Below, one piece after another: positions 1-8,159 of a stretch of 36,454 bases of DNA; the first letter of the stretch is position 1; each line of letters opens with the position of its first letter. The notes below the pieces were generated by a model. The model ran no database searches. It was given only the letters and a program-made list of their open reading frames with translations, and was not told the DNA's origin. The stretch spans positions 1 to 36,454 of the forward strand of contig JAILCN010000116.1 of NCBI GenBank assembly GCA_024680365.1. Reading direction: 5' to 3'. The translations under genes were made by a program, and so were the position numbers. Source of the DNA: Solobacterium sp. (GTDB lineage: Bacteria; Bacillota_I; Bacilli_A; Erysipelotrichales; Erysipelotrichaceae).

Positions 1-42
1 GCTAACTCTATTCTAACAGTATTACTCATTTCCACAAGAAAA

Positions 43-70
43 CAGTGTCGGTTTTATCTTTTCGACACTG
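43..70. repeat. Inverted repeat upstream of dnaE
   Basis: CAGTGTCG (43-50) is perfectly complementary to CGACACTG (63-70) across a 12-nt loop, and the flanking A42/T71 can extend the stem. No T-tract follows, so it is a poor intrinsic terminator in the forward direction. It may end an upstream gene outside the window, act as an operator, or be incidental. Confidence 0.5.
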
Positions 71-86
71 TCTCTGCAACAGTTAT

Positions 87-120
87 TTCCACTCGTTTCA
101 ATTCCCCTTTGGAAGTGGAA
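87..120. repeat. Second inverted repeat upstream of dnaE
   Basis: TTCCACT (87-93) and AGTGGAA (114-120) are complementary across a 20-nt spacer. The spacer is long for a hairpin and the arms are short, so function is uncertain. It lies about 80 nt upstream of the dnaE promoter, in a 210-nt region with no gene that I can support. Confidence 0.3.
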
Positions 121-140
121 CTTAACTTTTTACTTCAGCG

Positions 141-167
141 AACTTTTGGTTTAACTTTTGGTTTAAC
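141..167. repeat. Tandem 12-bp direct repeat (2.25 copies) upstream of dnaE
   Basis: AACTTTTGGTTT occurs twice back to back (141-152 and 153-164), followed by AAC (165-167). A further AACTTTTT-like copy is visible at about 124. The repeat lies just upstream of the expected -35 region of the dnaE promoter, so it could bind a regulator or simply be a slippage product. Confidence 0.6.
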
Positions 168-195
168 ACTATCGGTTTTATTCAAAAATCCAATT

Positions 196-204
196 TGATA
201 CAAT
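196..204 (+). promoter_or_regulatory. Extended -10 promoter of dnaE, abutting the start codon
   Basis: TGATACAAT (TG at 196-197, hexamer TACAAT at 199-204) matches an extended -10 element. The -35 region is not recognisable. Only 6 nt separate the hexamer from the ATG at 211, so the predicted start of transcription coincides with the start codon. There is no SD sequence between 180 and 210. Confidence 0.6.
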
Positions 205-210
205 ATCAGT

Positions 211-3200
211 ATGACAGTACATTTGTTTACAAGAAGCTGCTGCACGCTCCTCGAGAGCACCGTGAGGATCAAAGAACTTGTCTCATATGCCAGAGAACTT
301 GGCTACCGGGATGTTGCGCTGACAGATCATCATGTGATGTACGGAGCGGCAGAATTTATAAAAGAATGCCGGAAAGAAGAAATGCACGCGATCATCGGAC
401 TGGAGGCAGACTGTCTTTATCACGATGAGATCGTTCCTTTTCTTCTGCTTGCGAAGAACAACCTCGGATACCTTGATCTCATGCAGCTTTCCAGCAGCCT
501 GTGTGAAGGAAAAGAAACCTGCACCGTGGAAGATCTGAAAAACTGCGCTGCCCATTGCGTCATCATCGCCTATGGCGAAGGCGGATGGATCGACGGCGAA
601 CTGATCCATGGCAATCCGGATGAGATCCGTCAGAAACTGATGGTGATGAAAGCAGAACTGCCGCCGTTTTATATGGCGCTGTCCTACATGGATGCATCGC
701 TCTGGAAGGACAGGAACCCGCTGCTGAAGCGGATCTGCCGGTCTCTGAATATCCGTACCTGCGCTTTGAACAAGATCTACTACCTGCGGGAAGAAGACGC
801 TGAGGCATACCGCACGCTGCAGGCGATCCGCACCCAGACAACACTTCAGGACACGACTCTTCCGGTGATCCGGGGAAGAAGCTTTCTTTCTCCGGAAGTG
901 ATGAAAGAACTGTATGAAGCAGATGATCTGGCATGTACGGATGAGATCGCCTTCGAGTGCCGGGCAGATTACAGACTTGCGCCGGCCGGGCTTCCGGAGT
1001 ATGAAACGAAAAACGGGATGCCGGTGGAAGAATACTTTCCGAAGCTGTGCGCAGCCGGTCTGAAGAAGCGCCTTGGCGGCAATGTGACGCCTGCCTACGC
1101 GGAACGGCTGAAATATGAGCTGGATATCATCAGCAAAATGCACTTCGAAAACTACTTCATGATCGTATATGATTTCATCCGCTGTGCCCGTCACAAAGAT
1201 ATCTATATCGGACCTGGCAGAGGCAGCGCCGCCGGATCCCTGGCTGCGTATTGTCTGGGCATCACGCAGGTCGATCCGCTGAAATACGGTCTTCTCTTTG
1301 AACGCTTCCTGAATCCCGAACGCATCTCCATGCCGGATATTGATACAGACATTCCTGACCGCGACAGGGATGAAGTGATCCGCTATGTCAGGGAGAAGTA
1401 CGGTACTGATCATACCGGCGGCATCATTACCTTCGGTACGCTCAGTGCCAAACAGGTGATCCGTGATGTTGCGAAAGTCAGGGGACTGCCGTCCCGCGAC
1501 ATCAATATGCTGGCAAGACTTGTTCCGAATATCCCGAAGATCACTCTGAAGGACGCCATGGAACGCAATCCGAGAATGAAACAGGTGATCGATTCCGATC
1601 AGCGTTTTCAGTCTGTTTTTGAGATGGCTTCCCGGCTGGAAGGTCTTCCCCGTCATGCGAGCATTCACGCGGCAGGCATTATACTCTCCGGCAGAGCGCT
1701 GAATGATGTGATCCCGACGGAAGCACAGAATGGCATGAAGATCAGTCAGTACTCAATGGAACATCTGGAAGAACGCGGTCTGATCAAGATGGATTTCCTG
1801 AGTCTCAAGAATCTGACGATGATCGATGAGATCACGAAAGGGATCCGGGAAAGTGAACCGGATTTCGATATTATGAAGATCCCGCTCAATGACAAAGGCG
1901 CATATGAGATCTTCAAAAACGCGGATACAGCCGGTGTTTTCCAGTTTGAGTCTGCCGGTATGCAGAACCTTCTGCGGAAGATGCAGCCCGAATGCTTTGA
2001 TGACATTGTTGCCTCACTGGCACTGTTCCGTCCGGCTTCCGCCGACAGCATTCCGATGTATCTTGCCAACAAGAAAAACCCGGCCGGTATTGTCTGGCCG
2101 GCAGAAGAACTGAAAGAGGTCCTGCGTGACACATACGGCGTTATGATCTATCAGGAACAGGCCATGATGACATCACGGATCTGTGCCGGATTTACCCTTG
2201 GCAGAGCGGATATTCTCCGCAAGGCAATGTCCAAGAAAAAAGAGAAAGAAATGGAATCCATGCATGAGGCATTTGTCAGCGGCTGCCTGCAGAACGGTTA
2301 TTCGAAAGAAAAAGCAGAACAGCTGTTTGATCTTGTTTCCCGCTTCAGCGGATACGGATTCAACAAGTCTCATGCGGTCGCGTACAGCCTGGTTTCCTAT
2401 CAGTCCGCATATCTCAAGGCAAACTATCCGCTGCGCTTCTATACCGCTGTTCTCAACGGCGTGACGGGTGATGAAACAAAAACAGCACAGTATATCTCAG
2501 AGTGCCGCAGGCGCGGCATCCGCACTGCATATCCGGATGTCTGCCGCAGTGAAAGGATCTATACATTCAGCGATAATATGATCCTGCCGCCGCTGTCTGT
2601 GATCAAAGGCATCGGCACCAGCGCTTCTGATACGATCGTCAGCGACCGTGAGAAAAACGGCACCTATGAAGATTTCTATGAATTTACCGCCCGGATGCTG
2701 CTGCTGAAGATCAGCCGCAGTGACATTGAAACAATGATCAAAGCCGGCGCGCTCGACTGTTTCGGAATGGGGAGGAAGACGATGCTGACTTCGCTTGACG
2801 AAGCAGTGAATTACGGAATGCTCGTACAGGTCATGAAAGAAGGGCAGATGACGATCGATTCCGGACTGGTCTCCAAGCCGGTCCCGGTGCGCATCAAAGA
2901 TGAACGGTTTGAAGTCAGCCAGATGGAAAGAGAAGCGCTCGGCTTCAACATCGGTGAACAGCCGATCGTTGCGATCCGCCAGGCAAAAGGGATCAATGTT
3001 CCGCCGGTCGCTGCGTTCCATGAGATGCGCGGCGGCGTCAGAGGATTCGCTCTGGTCAGCGATCTGCATCAGCATAAGACGAAACGCGGCGAAATGATGG
3101 CGTTCCTGAAGATCAGCGATGAAACAGGAGAAGCTGACATGGCTGTCATGCCAAGACTGTACAGCACGCTCTGGCAGACACTCAGACGTGGCGTGTATAT

Positions 3201-3282
3201 CCTGTTTGATGCTAAAATATCAGAAGATGATTCGCTTCTTGCGGACAGGATCACGATCATCTCGGGAAAAGAGGGTTTATGA
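211..3282 (+). CDS. dnaE: DNA polymerase III subunit alpha, DnaE type
   Basis: Replicative C-family DNA polymerase, which in Bacillota usually works with PolC in lagging-strand or primer extension. It has 1023 residues, shorter than the usual ~1100. The N-terminal PHP domain covers residues 1-210. The palm carries the paired catalytic aspartates in PDIDTDIPDRDRDEVI (about residues 372-387), preceded by the GPGRGSAAGS motif. The tandem helix-hairpin-helix and C-terminal OB-fold follow (RGFALVSDLHQHKTKRGEMMAF region, about 950-1020). The PHP HxHxH metal motif has become HLFTR, so residual phosphoesterase or proofreading activity is unlikely. The ATG at 211 is chosen because the PHP domain begins immediately. 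No SD precedes it. The stop overlaps the next gene by 4 nt (ATGA), so dnaE heads a five-gene overlapping operon. Confidence 0.96.
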   Translation: MTVHLFTRSCCTLLESTVRIKELVSYARELGYRDVALTDHHVMYGAAEFIKECRKEEMHAIIGLEADCLYHDEIVPFLLLAKNNLGYLDLMQLSSSLCEGKETCTVEDLKNCAAHCVIIAYGEGGWIDGELIHGNPDEIRQKLMVMKAELPPFYMALSYMDASLWKDRNPLLKRICRSLNIRTCALNKIYYLREEDAEAYRTLQAIRTQTTLQDTTLPVIRGRSFLSPEVMKELYEADDLACTDEIAFECRADYRLAPAGLPEYETKNGMPVEEYFPKLCAAGLKKRLGGNVTPAYAERLKYELDIISKMHFENYFMIVYDFIRCARHKDIYIGPGRGSAAGSLAAYCLGITQVDPLKYGLLFERFLNPERISMPDIDTDIPDRDRDEVIRYVREKYGTDHTGGIITFGTLSAKQVIRDVAKVRGLPSRDINMLARLVPNIPKITLKDAMERNPRMKQVIDSDQRFQSVFEMASRLEGLPRHASIHAAGIILSGRALNDVIPTEAQNGMKISQYSMEHLEERGLIKMDFLSLKNLTMIDEITKGIRESEPDFDIMKIPLNDKGAYEIFKNADTAGVFQFESAGMQNLLRKMQPECFDDIVASLALFRPASADSIPMYLANKKNPAGIVWPAEELKEVLRDTYGVMIYQEQAMMTSRICAGFTLGRADILRKAMSKKKEKEMESMHEAFVSGCLQNGYSKEKAEQLFDLVSRFSGYGFNKSHAVAYSLVSYQSAYLKANYPLRFYTAVLNGVTGDETKTAQYISECRRRGIRTAYPDVCRSERIYTFSDNMILPPLSVIKGIGTSASDTIVSDREKNGTYEDFYEFTARMLLLKISRSDIETMIKAGALDCFGMGRKTMLTSLDEAVNYGMLVQVMKEGQMTIDSGLVSKPVPVRIKDERFEVSQMEREALGFNIGEQPIVAIRQAKGINVPPVAAFHEMRGGVRGFALVSDLHQHKTKRGEMMAFLKISDETGEADMAVMPRLYSTLWQTLRRGVYILFDAKISEDDSLLADRITIISGKEGL

Positions 3283-3941
3283 CAAGAATACTGATTGTAG
3301 ATGATGAAAAAAATATCCGGGAAGTAGTCAAGGAATACTGCAGCATCAGCGGATATGAGACTGATGAGGCTGCGGACGGCTTTGAAGCTCTGGACTATAT
3401 CCGGAAGAATATATATGACTGTGTCGTGCTCGATATCATGATGCCGCGCATGGACGGTTTTACGACATGCCGGGAAATCAAGAAAATGGTCAGCGTACCG
3501 GTGATCATGCTGAGTGCAAGACAGGATGAATATGACAAACTGCTCGGGTTTGAGATCGGTGTGGATGACTATGTCGTCAAACCGTTCTCGCCGAAGGAAC
3601 TGATGGCGCGGATCCGCGTCGTTATGGAACGCGGCAGACAAGTCGAAAAGAAGATCATGCGGTTTGACGGTCTGGTGATCGATGTTCTGGCCAGGACGGT
3701 TACGGTAGACGGTGAAAAAGCAGCCCTGACGCCGAAAGAGATCGATCTTCTGATCTATCTTGCTTCCAATCCGAATGTTGCGATGTCCAGACAGAAACTG
3801 CTGGAAGAAGTCTGGAACTATGACTATTTCGGAGATGACAGGACCGTTGACACACACGTCAAGATGCTGCGTCACAATCTCGGAGCTTACCGCGACCGGA
3901 TCGTGACCGTAAGAGGAATGGGGTATAAATTTGAAGCTTGA
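3279..3941 (+). CDS. OmpR/PhoB-family response regulator (system 1)
   Basis: DNA-binding response regulator of 220 residues. The receiver domain (1-120) has the acidic pair D8/D9, the phosphoacceptor D52 in VVLDIMMPRMDG, and K101 in DDYVVKPF. A winged-helix effector domain (about 128-220) ends in the typical VRGMGYKFEA. ATG overlaps the dnaE stop codon, and its own 3' end overlaps the cognate kinase by 11 nt, so the pair is translationally coupled. It is a paralogue of the regulator at 17910-18590, with the same domain layout. The signal and regulon cannot be read from sequence. Placement in the dnaE operon would tie its expression to dnaE. Confidence 0.95.
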   Translation: MTRILIVDDEKNIREVVKEYCSISGYETDEAADGFEALDYIRKNIYDCVVLDIMMPRMDGFTTCREIKKMVSVPVIMLSARQDEYDKLLGFEIGVDDYVVKPFSPKELMARIRVVMERGRQVEKKIMRFDGLVIDVLARTVTVDGEKAALTPKEIDLLIYLASNPNVAMSRQKLLEEVWNYDYFGDDRTVDTHVKMLRHNLGAYRDRIVTVRGMGYKFEA

Positions 3942-5379
3942 CATTCATGGCATCCGGTTTCGTCTCTGGCTTGTCTTCACGTTTCTTGCGGTCGGCATTA
4001 CGCTGTTTATCGGCGCCCTGCAGACAGGACTGATCAGTCCGTATTACCGCAACAGCAAGATCCGTGCTGTACAGACCATAGCCGACAGCATACAGAAAGA
4101 CCTTCTCGGAAAACATACGACAAGAGAAGGCATTTCGTCTGCTCTGAGACAGACCGTAAACAACAATGCCTGTGTCGTGATCCTCAATGAGAAGGGAAAG
4201 ATCATCTATGAAGCTGACAGCATCGGAGCCGGCTGCGTTTTCCGGGAACCGATGAGCTCTGCCGTGCATGAGATCATCTACCACGAAAACGGAAGCACGC
4301 CTCTTTCGGCGGAAAACAGGGAATACAGCGTCAATCTGACGAATGCCAGGACCGGACAGGAAATGATCATTTACGGACGGCAGATCAGACAGAATCTCGG
4401 CAATTACTACATGTATGTGAATTCACCGCTGGAACCTGTCGACTCCGTCGTGCAGTTCTTTACCAGGCAGTATGGTCTGTATACTGTGATCGCTGTCATT
4501 ACCGCTTCTCTTGCCGGTCTCGGCCTTGCCCGGACACTTTCTGATCCGATCGTCAGGATGCGGAAAGAAGCACAGAAGCTTGCCGCGGCAGACTACAGCG
4601 CTGATTTTGACGGCGGTACGTTCTCAGAAACAAAGCTGCTTGCCAGCACGCTGAACAATGCCAATACAAAGCTTTCCAAGATCGAAGAAATGCGCCGTGA
4701 CCTGATTGCCAATGTATCACATGATATCCGTACACCTCTGACGGATATCCGCGCCTATGCTGAAATGATCCGGGATATCTCCGGCGACAATCCGGAAAAA
4801 AGAGAAAAGCATCTGGATGTCATTATCCGGGAAACGGAATATATGAACCGTCTCGTCAACGATATGAGCGAGCTATCCAAGATGCAGTCAGGCAATGAAA
4901 CACTGCATTTTGAAAATATTGATCTGAGTGAGCTGATCCGCGATGTCGTCGATATGGATCAGAAGCTGGCGGAAGATGCTGGGGTTGCCATTCATACAGA
5001 CGTGCCGGATCATCTGACGGTGTTTGCGGATGAACTGAAGATCACCCAGGTCGTTGCGAACTATCTTTCCAACGCGATCAAATATACGCCGGAAGGAAAG
5101 AATGTCTATGTCAAAGCGTGGACGCTGCCGGATGAAGAAACCGTCCGGATCGAAGTCGCGGATGAAGGAGAAGGCATTTCTGCGGAAGAGATTCCCTACA
5201 TCTGGGACAGATATCAGAAAAGCAGCCGCTCTTTCTCCAGAAAGATGACATCGACCGGCCTCGGCCTGAACATTGTCAAAGCGATCGCCGACCTGCATCA
5301 TGCTTCCTATGGCGTGTCTAGCAAAGAAGGGGAAGGTTCGACATTCTGGTTCGAACTGAAGGAGACACATGAAGCCTGA
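3931..5379 (+). CDS. Membrane sensor histidine kinase (system 1)
   Basis: Partner kinase of the preceding regulator, 482 residues. A TM segment (about 12-32) and a second TM (about 185-205) enclose an extracytoplasmic sensor region. These are followed by a HAMP-like linker starting at LSDPIVRMRKEAQKLAAADY, the H-box NVSHDIRTPL with phosphoacceptor His264, and the ATPase domain with N-box NYLSNAIKYTP, G1 DEGEGI and G2 TGLGLNIVK. The start is a TTG at 3931, inside the last codons of the regulator. No in-frame ATG lies before the first TM helix, which supports this start. The purine-rich AGAGGAATGGGG just upstream (within the regulator's RGMG codons) can serve as SD. Paralogous to the kinase at 18571. 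Confidence 0.93.
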   Translation: MKLDIHGIRFRLWLVFTFLAVGITLFIGALQTGLISPYYRNSKIRAVQTIADSIQKDLLGKHTTREGISSALRQTVNNNACVVILNEKGKIIYEADSIGAGCVFREPMSSAVHEIIYHENGSTPLSAENREYSVNLTNARTGQEMIIYGRQIRQNLGNYYMYVNSPLEPVDSVVQFFTRQYGLYTVIAVITASLAGLGLARTLSDPIVRMRKEAQKLAAADYSADFDGGTFSETKLLASTLNNANTKLSKIEEMRRDLIANVSHDIRTPLTDIRAYAEMIRDISGDNPEKREKHLDVIIRETEYMNRLVNDMSELSKMQSGNETLHFENIDLSELIRDVVDMDQKLAEDAGVAIHTDVPDHLTVFADELKITQVVANYLSNAIKYTPEGKNVYVKAWTLPDEETVRIEVADEGEGISAEEIPYIWDRYQKSSRSFSRKMTSTGLGLNIVKAIADLHHASYGVSSKEGEGSTFWFELKETHEA

Positions 5380-6055
5380 ATATCTGTACGGCACTCCATA
5401 TTGTCTGAAGCAGTCTGATGAGATGTTCCGGATGAACAGCGATACGGAACTGCTCGGCCGTTTCATGCGTCTGCGCAGAACGGATCATGTTCTGGATGTC
5501 GGAACAAACAACGGCGCTCTGCTGCTTTACGCCGCTTTCCAGAAACCTGCTTCTCTGTGCGGCATCGACCTGTTTGAAGAAGCCCTGACGCTTGCCCGGC
5601 AGAATCTCAGAGACAACAGGGCGGAAGCAGAACTGATCTGCACAAAGCTCCAGGATCTCCGTCGTGAGCCTTTTGATGTGATCCTGTGCAATCCGCCGTT
5701 TTTTCCATATTCCGGAAAGATGGTGAATGAAAATGAATTTCTGGCTGCCGCCCGGCATGAAAAATATCTGACCCTGGAAGAACTGTTTGAACATGTTTCC
5801 AGGCTGCTGAAGGATAACGGCAGATTCTATCTGGTACACAGGGCTTCCCGCATGAACGACATCATGGAAGAATGCTTCCGCCGCAGGATGCGCCCGGCGC
5901 GGATCAGGATCGCATACGAGACAAAAAACAAAGCCGCAAAAAGCGCAGTTTTTGAAATCGTCCGCGGAACCGGAAGACAGATGGTCATTGAACCTCCTGC
6001 GTTCCTGGATGAGCGCAGTACATATTCGGAAAGGAGTGATGAAAATTGGATGTGA
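5369..6055 (+). CDS. trmN6: tRNA1(Val) (adenine(37)-N6)-methyltransferase-like protein
   Basis: Class I SAM-dependent N6-adenine methyltransferase of 228 residues, resembling the TrmN6 (YfiC)/YabB family, which modifies A37 of tRNA(Val). Visible features are the SAM-binding loop VLDVGTNNGALLLYAA (about 43-58), an acidic residue after the next strand (GIDLFEEAL), and the catalytic NPPF signature in VILCNPPFFPYSG (about 109-121). The opening YGTPYCLKQSDEMFRMNSDTELLGRFM is also typical of the family. ATG at 5369 has GGAG upstream and overlaps the kinase end by 11 nt. The tRNA target is inferred from the family; other small-molecule or rRNA targets cannot be excluded. Confidence 0.82.
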   Translation: MKPEYLYGTPYCLKQSDEMFRMNSDTELLGRFMRLRRTDHVLDVGTNNGALLLYAAFQKPASLCGIDLFEEALTLARQNLRDNRAEAELICTKLQDLRREPFDVILCNPPFFPYSGKMVNENEFLAAARHEKYLTLEELFEHVSRLLKDNGRFYLVHRASRMNDIMEECFRRRMRPARIRIAYETKNKAAKSAVFEIVRGTGRQMVIEPPAFLDERSTYSERSDENWM

Positions 6056-7119
6056 TTCAATTGTTTCTCATCATCCTTTTTGTCATTCTGGCAGTTCTCC
6101 TCATCAGGCTGATCTTTTATCATCCTCCCGCAGCTGAAGTCCGCAGAGTAACGCCGTACAGGGAAGAAGAGGAACCGGTGCTCTGGCCTGTTCCGCATGA
6201 GATCCTGAAGCGGAATCTGAAGATCCGCTGTCCGGAAGCTGATCTTCTCTTTGAGCAGACAGAGCTGGAACACGGACTGCTGATGGAATACCGGGGAACA
6301 AATGCCGGCGGTGAAAACAGGATGTTCGTTTTCAGTGAAAACGAAACAGCGCCTTCATTCTTCCGGGCGCTTGAAATGTGCCTTGAAAATGGAACGGCAG
6401 CCGGCGGACCGTTCTGTACAGTCTACACAATGAATGACCGTCAGCTTTCCGCAGCCTGCAGTGAAGCATGGGAAGTTCTGAAACGGAAAAATGCTGCCTG
6501 CCGCACGGTGTTCATGGAAGGCGGCGGTGAACTGCAGCTGAACGGCAGGGTAGTTCCCTATATCTCCACAGGCAGCTGTGCGTACTGCAGGGCAGAGATC
6601 AAAGGCAGTGAAGAAGAGATCTTGAAATGGAAAGAAACTGTTTCGGAAAAACTGCCGTTTGATGAAAAACGCGCCGGACGTCTTTGTGCAGTGACGCATG
6701 ATTCACGGCTGAAAACGCAGATGCGTATTCCGCTGCTGAGACAGAAAGCTGTCCGGAACCTGAAAACCGCCATGCCGGAAGCACGGTTCCTGTACATGCC
6801 TGTCACAGAGGACGGGGATATTATACGGGTCTTCTGTCAGTCAGATGAGCTGATGGAAAGAACGATCAGCTGTCTGCGGGAAGAAGCAGAGAAACATCAT
6901 CTGCTGCTGTACCTGCACAGCCAGAAAAGAGCTTCTGCCGAACCGGACGGAAAGATCCTGGCAGAGGCAGAGAAGGCAGCCTGTGAAGCCTATGGATGTG
7001 TAGCGGTCCTTTCCGGCCGCGGCATTCAGAAAAACGAACTGCCTGCACCGGCCGTCTGTTTCCCGTTTGAAAAGGGAGAACAGGCAGCGCTGTATTACGA
7101 AAAGATACTGAAACAATAA
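6046..7119 (+). CDS. Unknown protein with N-terminal membrane anchor
   Basis: I do not recognise this 357-residue protein. It begins with one strong TM helix (about 3-24, LFLIILFVILAVLLIRLIF) and a basic residue cluster after it, so the remaining ~330 residues are probably cytoplasmic (inferred). Cysteines are scattered, for example in TGSCAYCRAEI, which looks like a CxxC pair. The start is TTG at 6046, chosen because AAGGAGTG at 6031-6038 is at proper spacing and the nearby ATG (6039) is out of frame. It overlaps the methyltransferase by 10 nt and is the last gene of the dnaE operon. A terminator follows directly. No repeats or odd codon use. Confidence 0.8.
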   Translation: MDVIQLFLIILFVILAVLLIRLIFYHPPAAEVRRVTPYREEEEPVLWPVPHEILKRNLKIRCPEADLLFEQTELEHGLLMEYRGTNAGGENRMFVFSENETAPSFFRALEMCLENGTAAGGPFCTVYTMNDRQLSAACSEAWEVLKRKNAACRTVFMEGGGELQLNGRVVPYISTGSCAYCRAEIKGSEEEILKWKETVSEKLPFDEKRAGRLCAVTHDSRLKTQMRIPLLRQKAVRNLKTAMPEARFLYMPVTEDGDIIRVFCQSDELMERTISCLREEAEKHHLLLYLHSQKRASAEPDGKILAEAEKAACEAYGCVAVLSGRGIQKNELPAPAVCFPFEKGEQAALYYEKILKQ

Positions 7120-7121
7120 GA

Positions 7122-7145
7122 AAGAAACCCGGATCAGGGTTTCTT
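7122..7145. terminator. Bidirectional terminator between convergent genes
   Basis: AAGAAACCC (7122-7130) pairs with GGGTTTCTT (7137-7145) around a 6-nt loop, followed by a T-rich stretch on the plus strand (TGTTTTCTT) and on the minus strand (TCTTATTG). The hairpin covers the stop codon of the minus-strand metallophosphoesterase (7134-7136). Confidence 0.8.
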
Positions 7146-8090
7146 GTTTTCTTCTGACGGTGCCGGCGATTCACTTTCTGCCGGTTCCGCGGTTTCTGCC
7201 GGCTGGGTCTCAGCAGGTTCCGTTTCCTGCGGGATAACGGGTGTTTCTTCCTTCACGTGCTGCAGTGTGTAGAGAACGACTTCCGCGCTGCAGAGGAATC
7301 GCTGATCTGTTCCGGTCGTACCGGTGCCGGATGTAATATCAAGCGTGAAATCTGTGAGTTCATATTTGCCGCGGAAATAGCGGACAGCCATTGCCGGTGT
7401 GTATTCATAGGAGAACAGGTGATAGGACTGACCGCCGAGACTGTGCCCGGAAAGAAAATAATCAGTCAGCTCGCCTTTGACAGAATCTGCGCTGTCAGGC
7501 GTATGGCAGACGGTGATCACATAAGAAGTCGGTGAAACAGATTCATATGCGGCCGTCGGATCAGGGAGCCCGTTGAGACCGTTGTCCAGACCGACGAGCA
7601 GAACTGCCTGAGAACCGCGGTTATGAAGAAGTGCCTGGCTGTTGTTCAGAATTTCGAAATCACACTTTTCATAGATTTCCTGTGCGGACGCTGCCAGCGC
7701 TTCACTGCTGCGGTCGGTGTCTCCCATGACGGCAAACTTGCCAAGCGGGGCATTGATCGAGGAGAAGAAGGTGTACAGCGGCGTCAGATTTTCCGGACGC
7801 ACATTCTCGTCAAAAATATCTCCTCCGAAGATCACGGCATCGAACGGCAGGAGACTGATCTTTTCCTGCAGGGCATTCAGCCGCTTCTCATCCATGAATG
7901 TTCCGTATTTCAGATCTGAGAAATACAGGATGCGGACACCGTCAAGCTGTTCGCCGATCTTTTCGGAAGAAAGCGTTTCTCTTCTGACGCTCCACTGCTT
8001 CGGAGCAATGTTTTTTGAATCAAATATCATGAATCCGGCAGCCATGCCGATCACAGCCAGCACAGCGAGGATCCTGTAAAAAATCTTCAT
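7134..8090 (-). CDS. Membrane-anchored metallophosphoesterase, degenerate active site
   Basis: YkuE-like calcineurin-superfamily protein of 318 residues. The N-terminal hydrophobic helix (about 4-23) is a signal anchor, so the domain (about 48-275) should face the outside. Family motifs are recognisable but altered: DxH is D59-L-K61, GD is intact (G90-D91), GNHD reads G123-D-T-D126, HxPD is kept (H196), and GHxHGGQ reads G215-H-S-L-G-G-Q. The C-terminal strand block (SGTGTTG...RFLCSAEVVLYTL) fits the family. A Pro/Glu/Ala-rich tail with PAET repeats occupies about 283-318. Start ATG at 8090 is preceded by GCAGGAG. Longer in-frame extensions upstream lack an SD and are antisense to the HAD gene. 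Several metal ligands are missing, so catalysis is doubtful. Confidence 0.88.
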   Translation of the reverse strand: MKIFYRILAVLAVIGMAAGFMIFDSKNIAPKQWSVRRETLSSEKIGEQLDGVRILYFSDLKYGTFMDEKRLNALQEKISLLPFDAVIFGGDIFDENVRPENLTPLYTFFSSINAPLGKFAVMGDTDRSSEALAASAQEIYEKCDFEILNNSQALLHNRGSQAVLLVGLDNGLNGLPDPTAAYESVSPTSYVITVCHTPDSADSVKGELTDYFLSGHSLGGQSYHLFSYEYTPAMAVRYFRGKYELTDFTLDITSGTGTTGTDQRFLCSAEVVLYTLQHVKEETPVIPQETEPAETQPAETAEPAESESPAPSEENKKP

Positions 8091-8109
8091 AAGCGCACTC
8101 CTGCATAAC

Positions 8110-8118
8110 ATCATAACA
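8110..8118 (-). promoter_or_regulatory. Extended -10 of the metallophosphoesterase gene
   Basis: Read on the minus strand, TGTTATGAT gives TG plus hexamer TATGAT (hexamer at 8115-8110). It lies 19 nt upstream of the ATG at 8090. No good -35 hexamer at 17 nt. It faces the promoter of the HAD gene. Confidence 0.45.
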
Positions 8119-8134
8119 CAACAGGTTGACAGAA

Positions 8135-8143
8135 TGGTAAAAT
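8135..8143 (+). promoter_or_regulatory. Extended -10 of the HAD-IIA gene
   Basis: TGGTAAAAT (hexamer TAAAAT 8138-8143) is followed by a short leader with GAGGTG and the ATG at 8160. The TTGACA at 8126-8131 is only 6 nt away and cannot be its -35. Confidence 0.45.
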
Positions 8144-8159
8144 GAAACAGAGGTGAAGC

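Noticed and set aside
283-1668. Long open frame (461 codons) on the minus strand opposite dnaE
   Set aside because: Antisense to the strongly conserved DnaE coding sequence; the translation shows no recognisable family and no SD. It is a by-product of the codon bias of the plus-strand gene.
8126-8131. Perfect TTGACA before the HAD gene as a -35 box
   Set aside because: Only 6 nt separate it from the TAAAAT -10; no -10 lies at 16-18 nt before the ATG.
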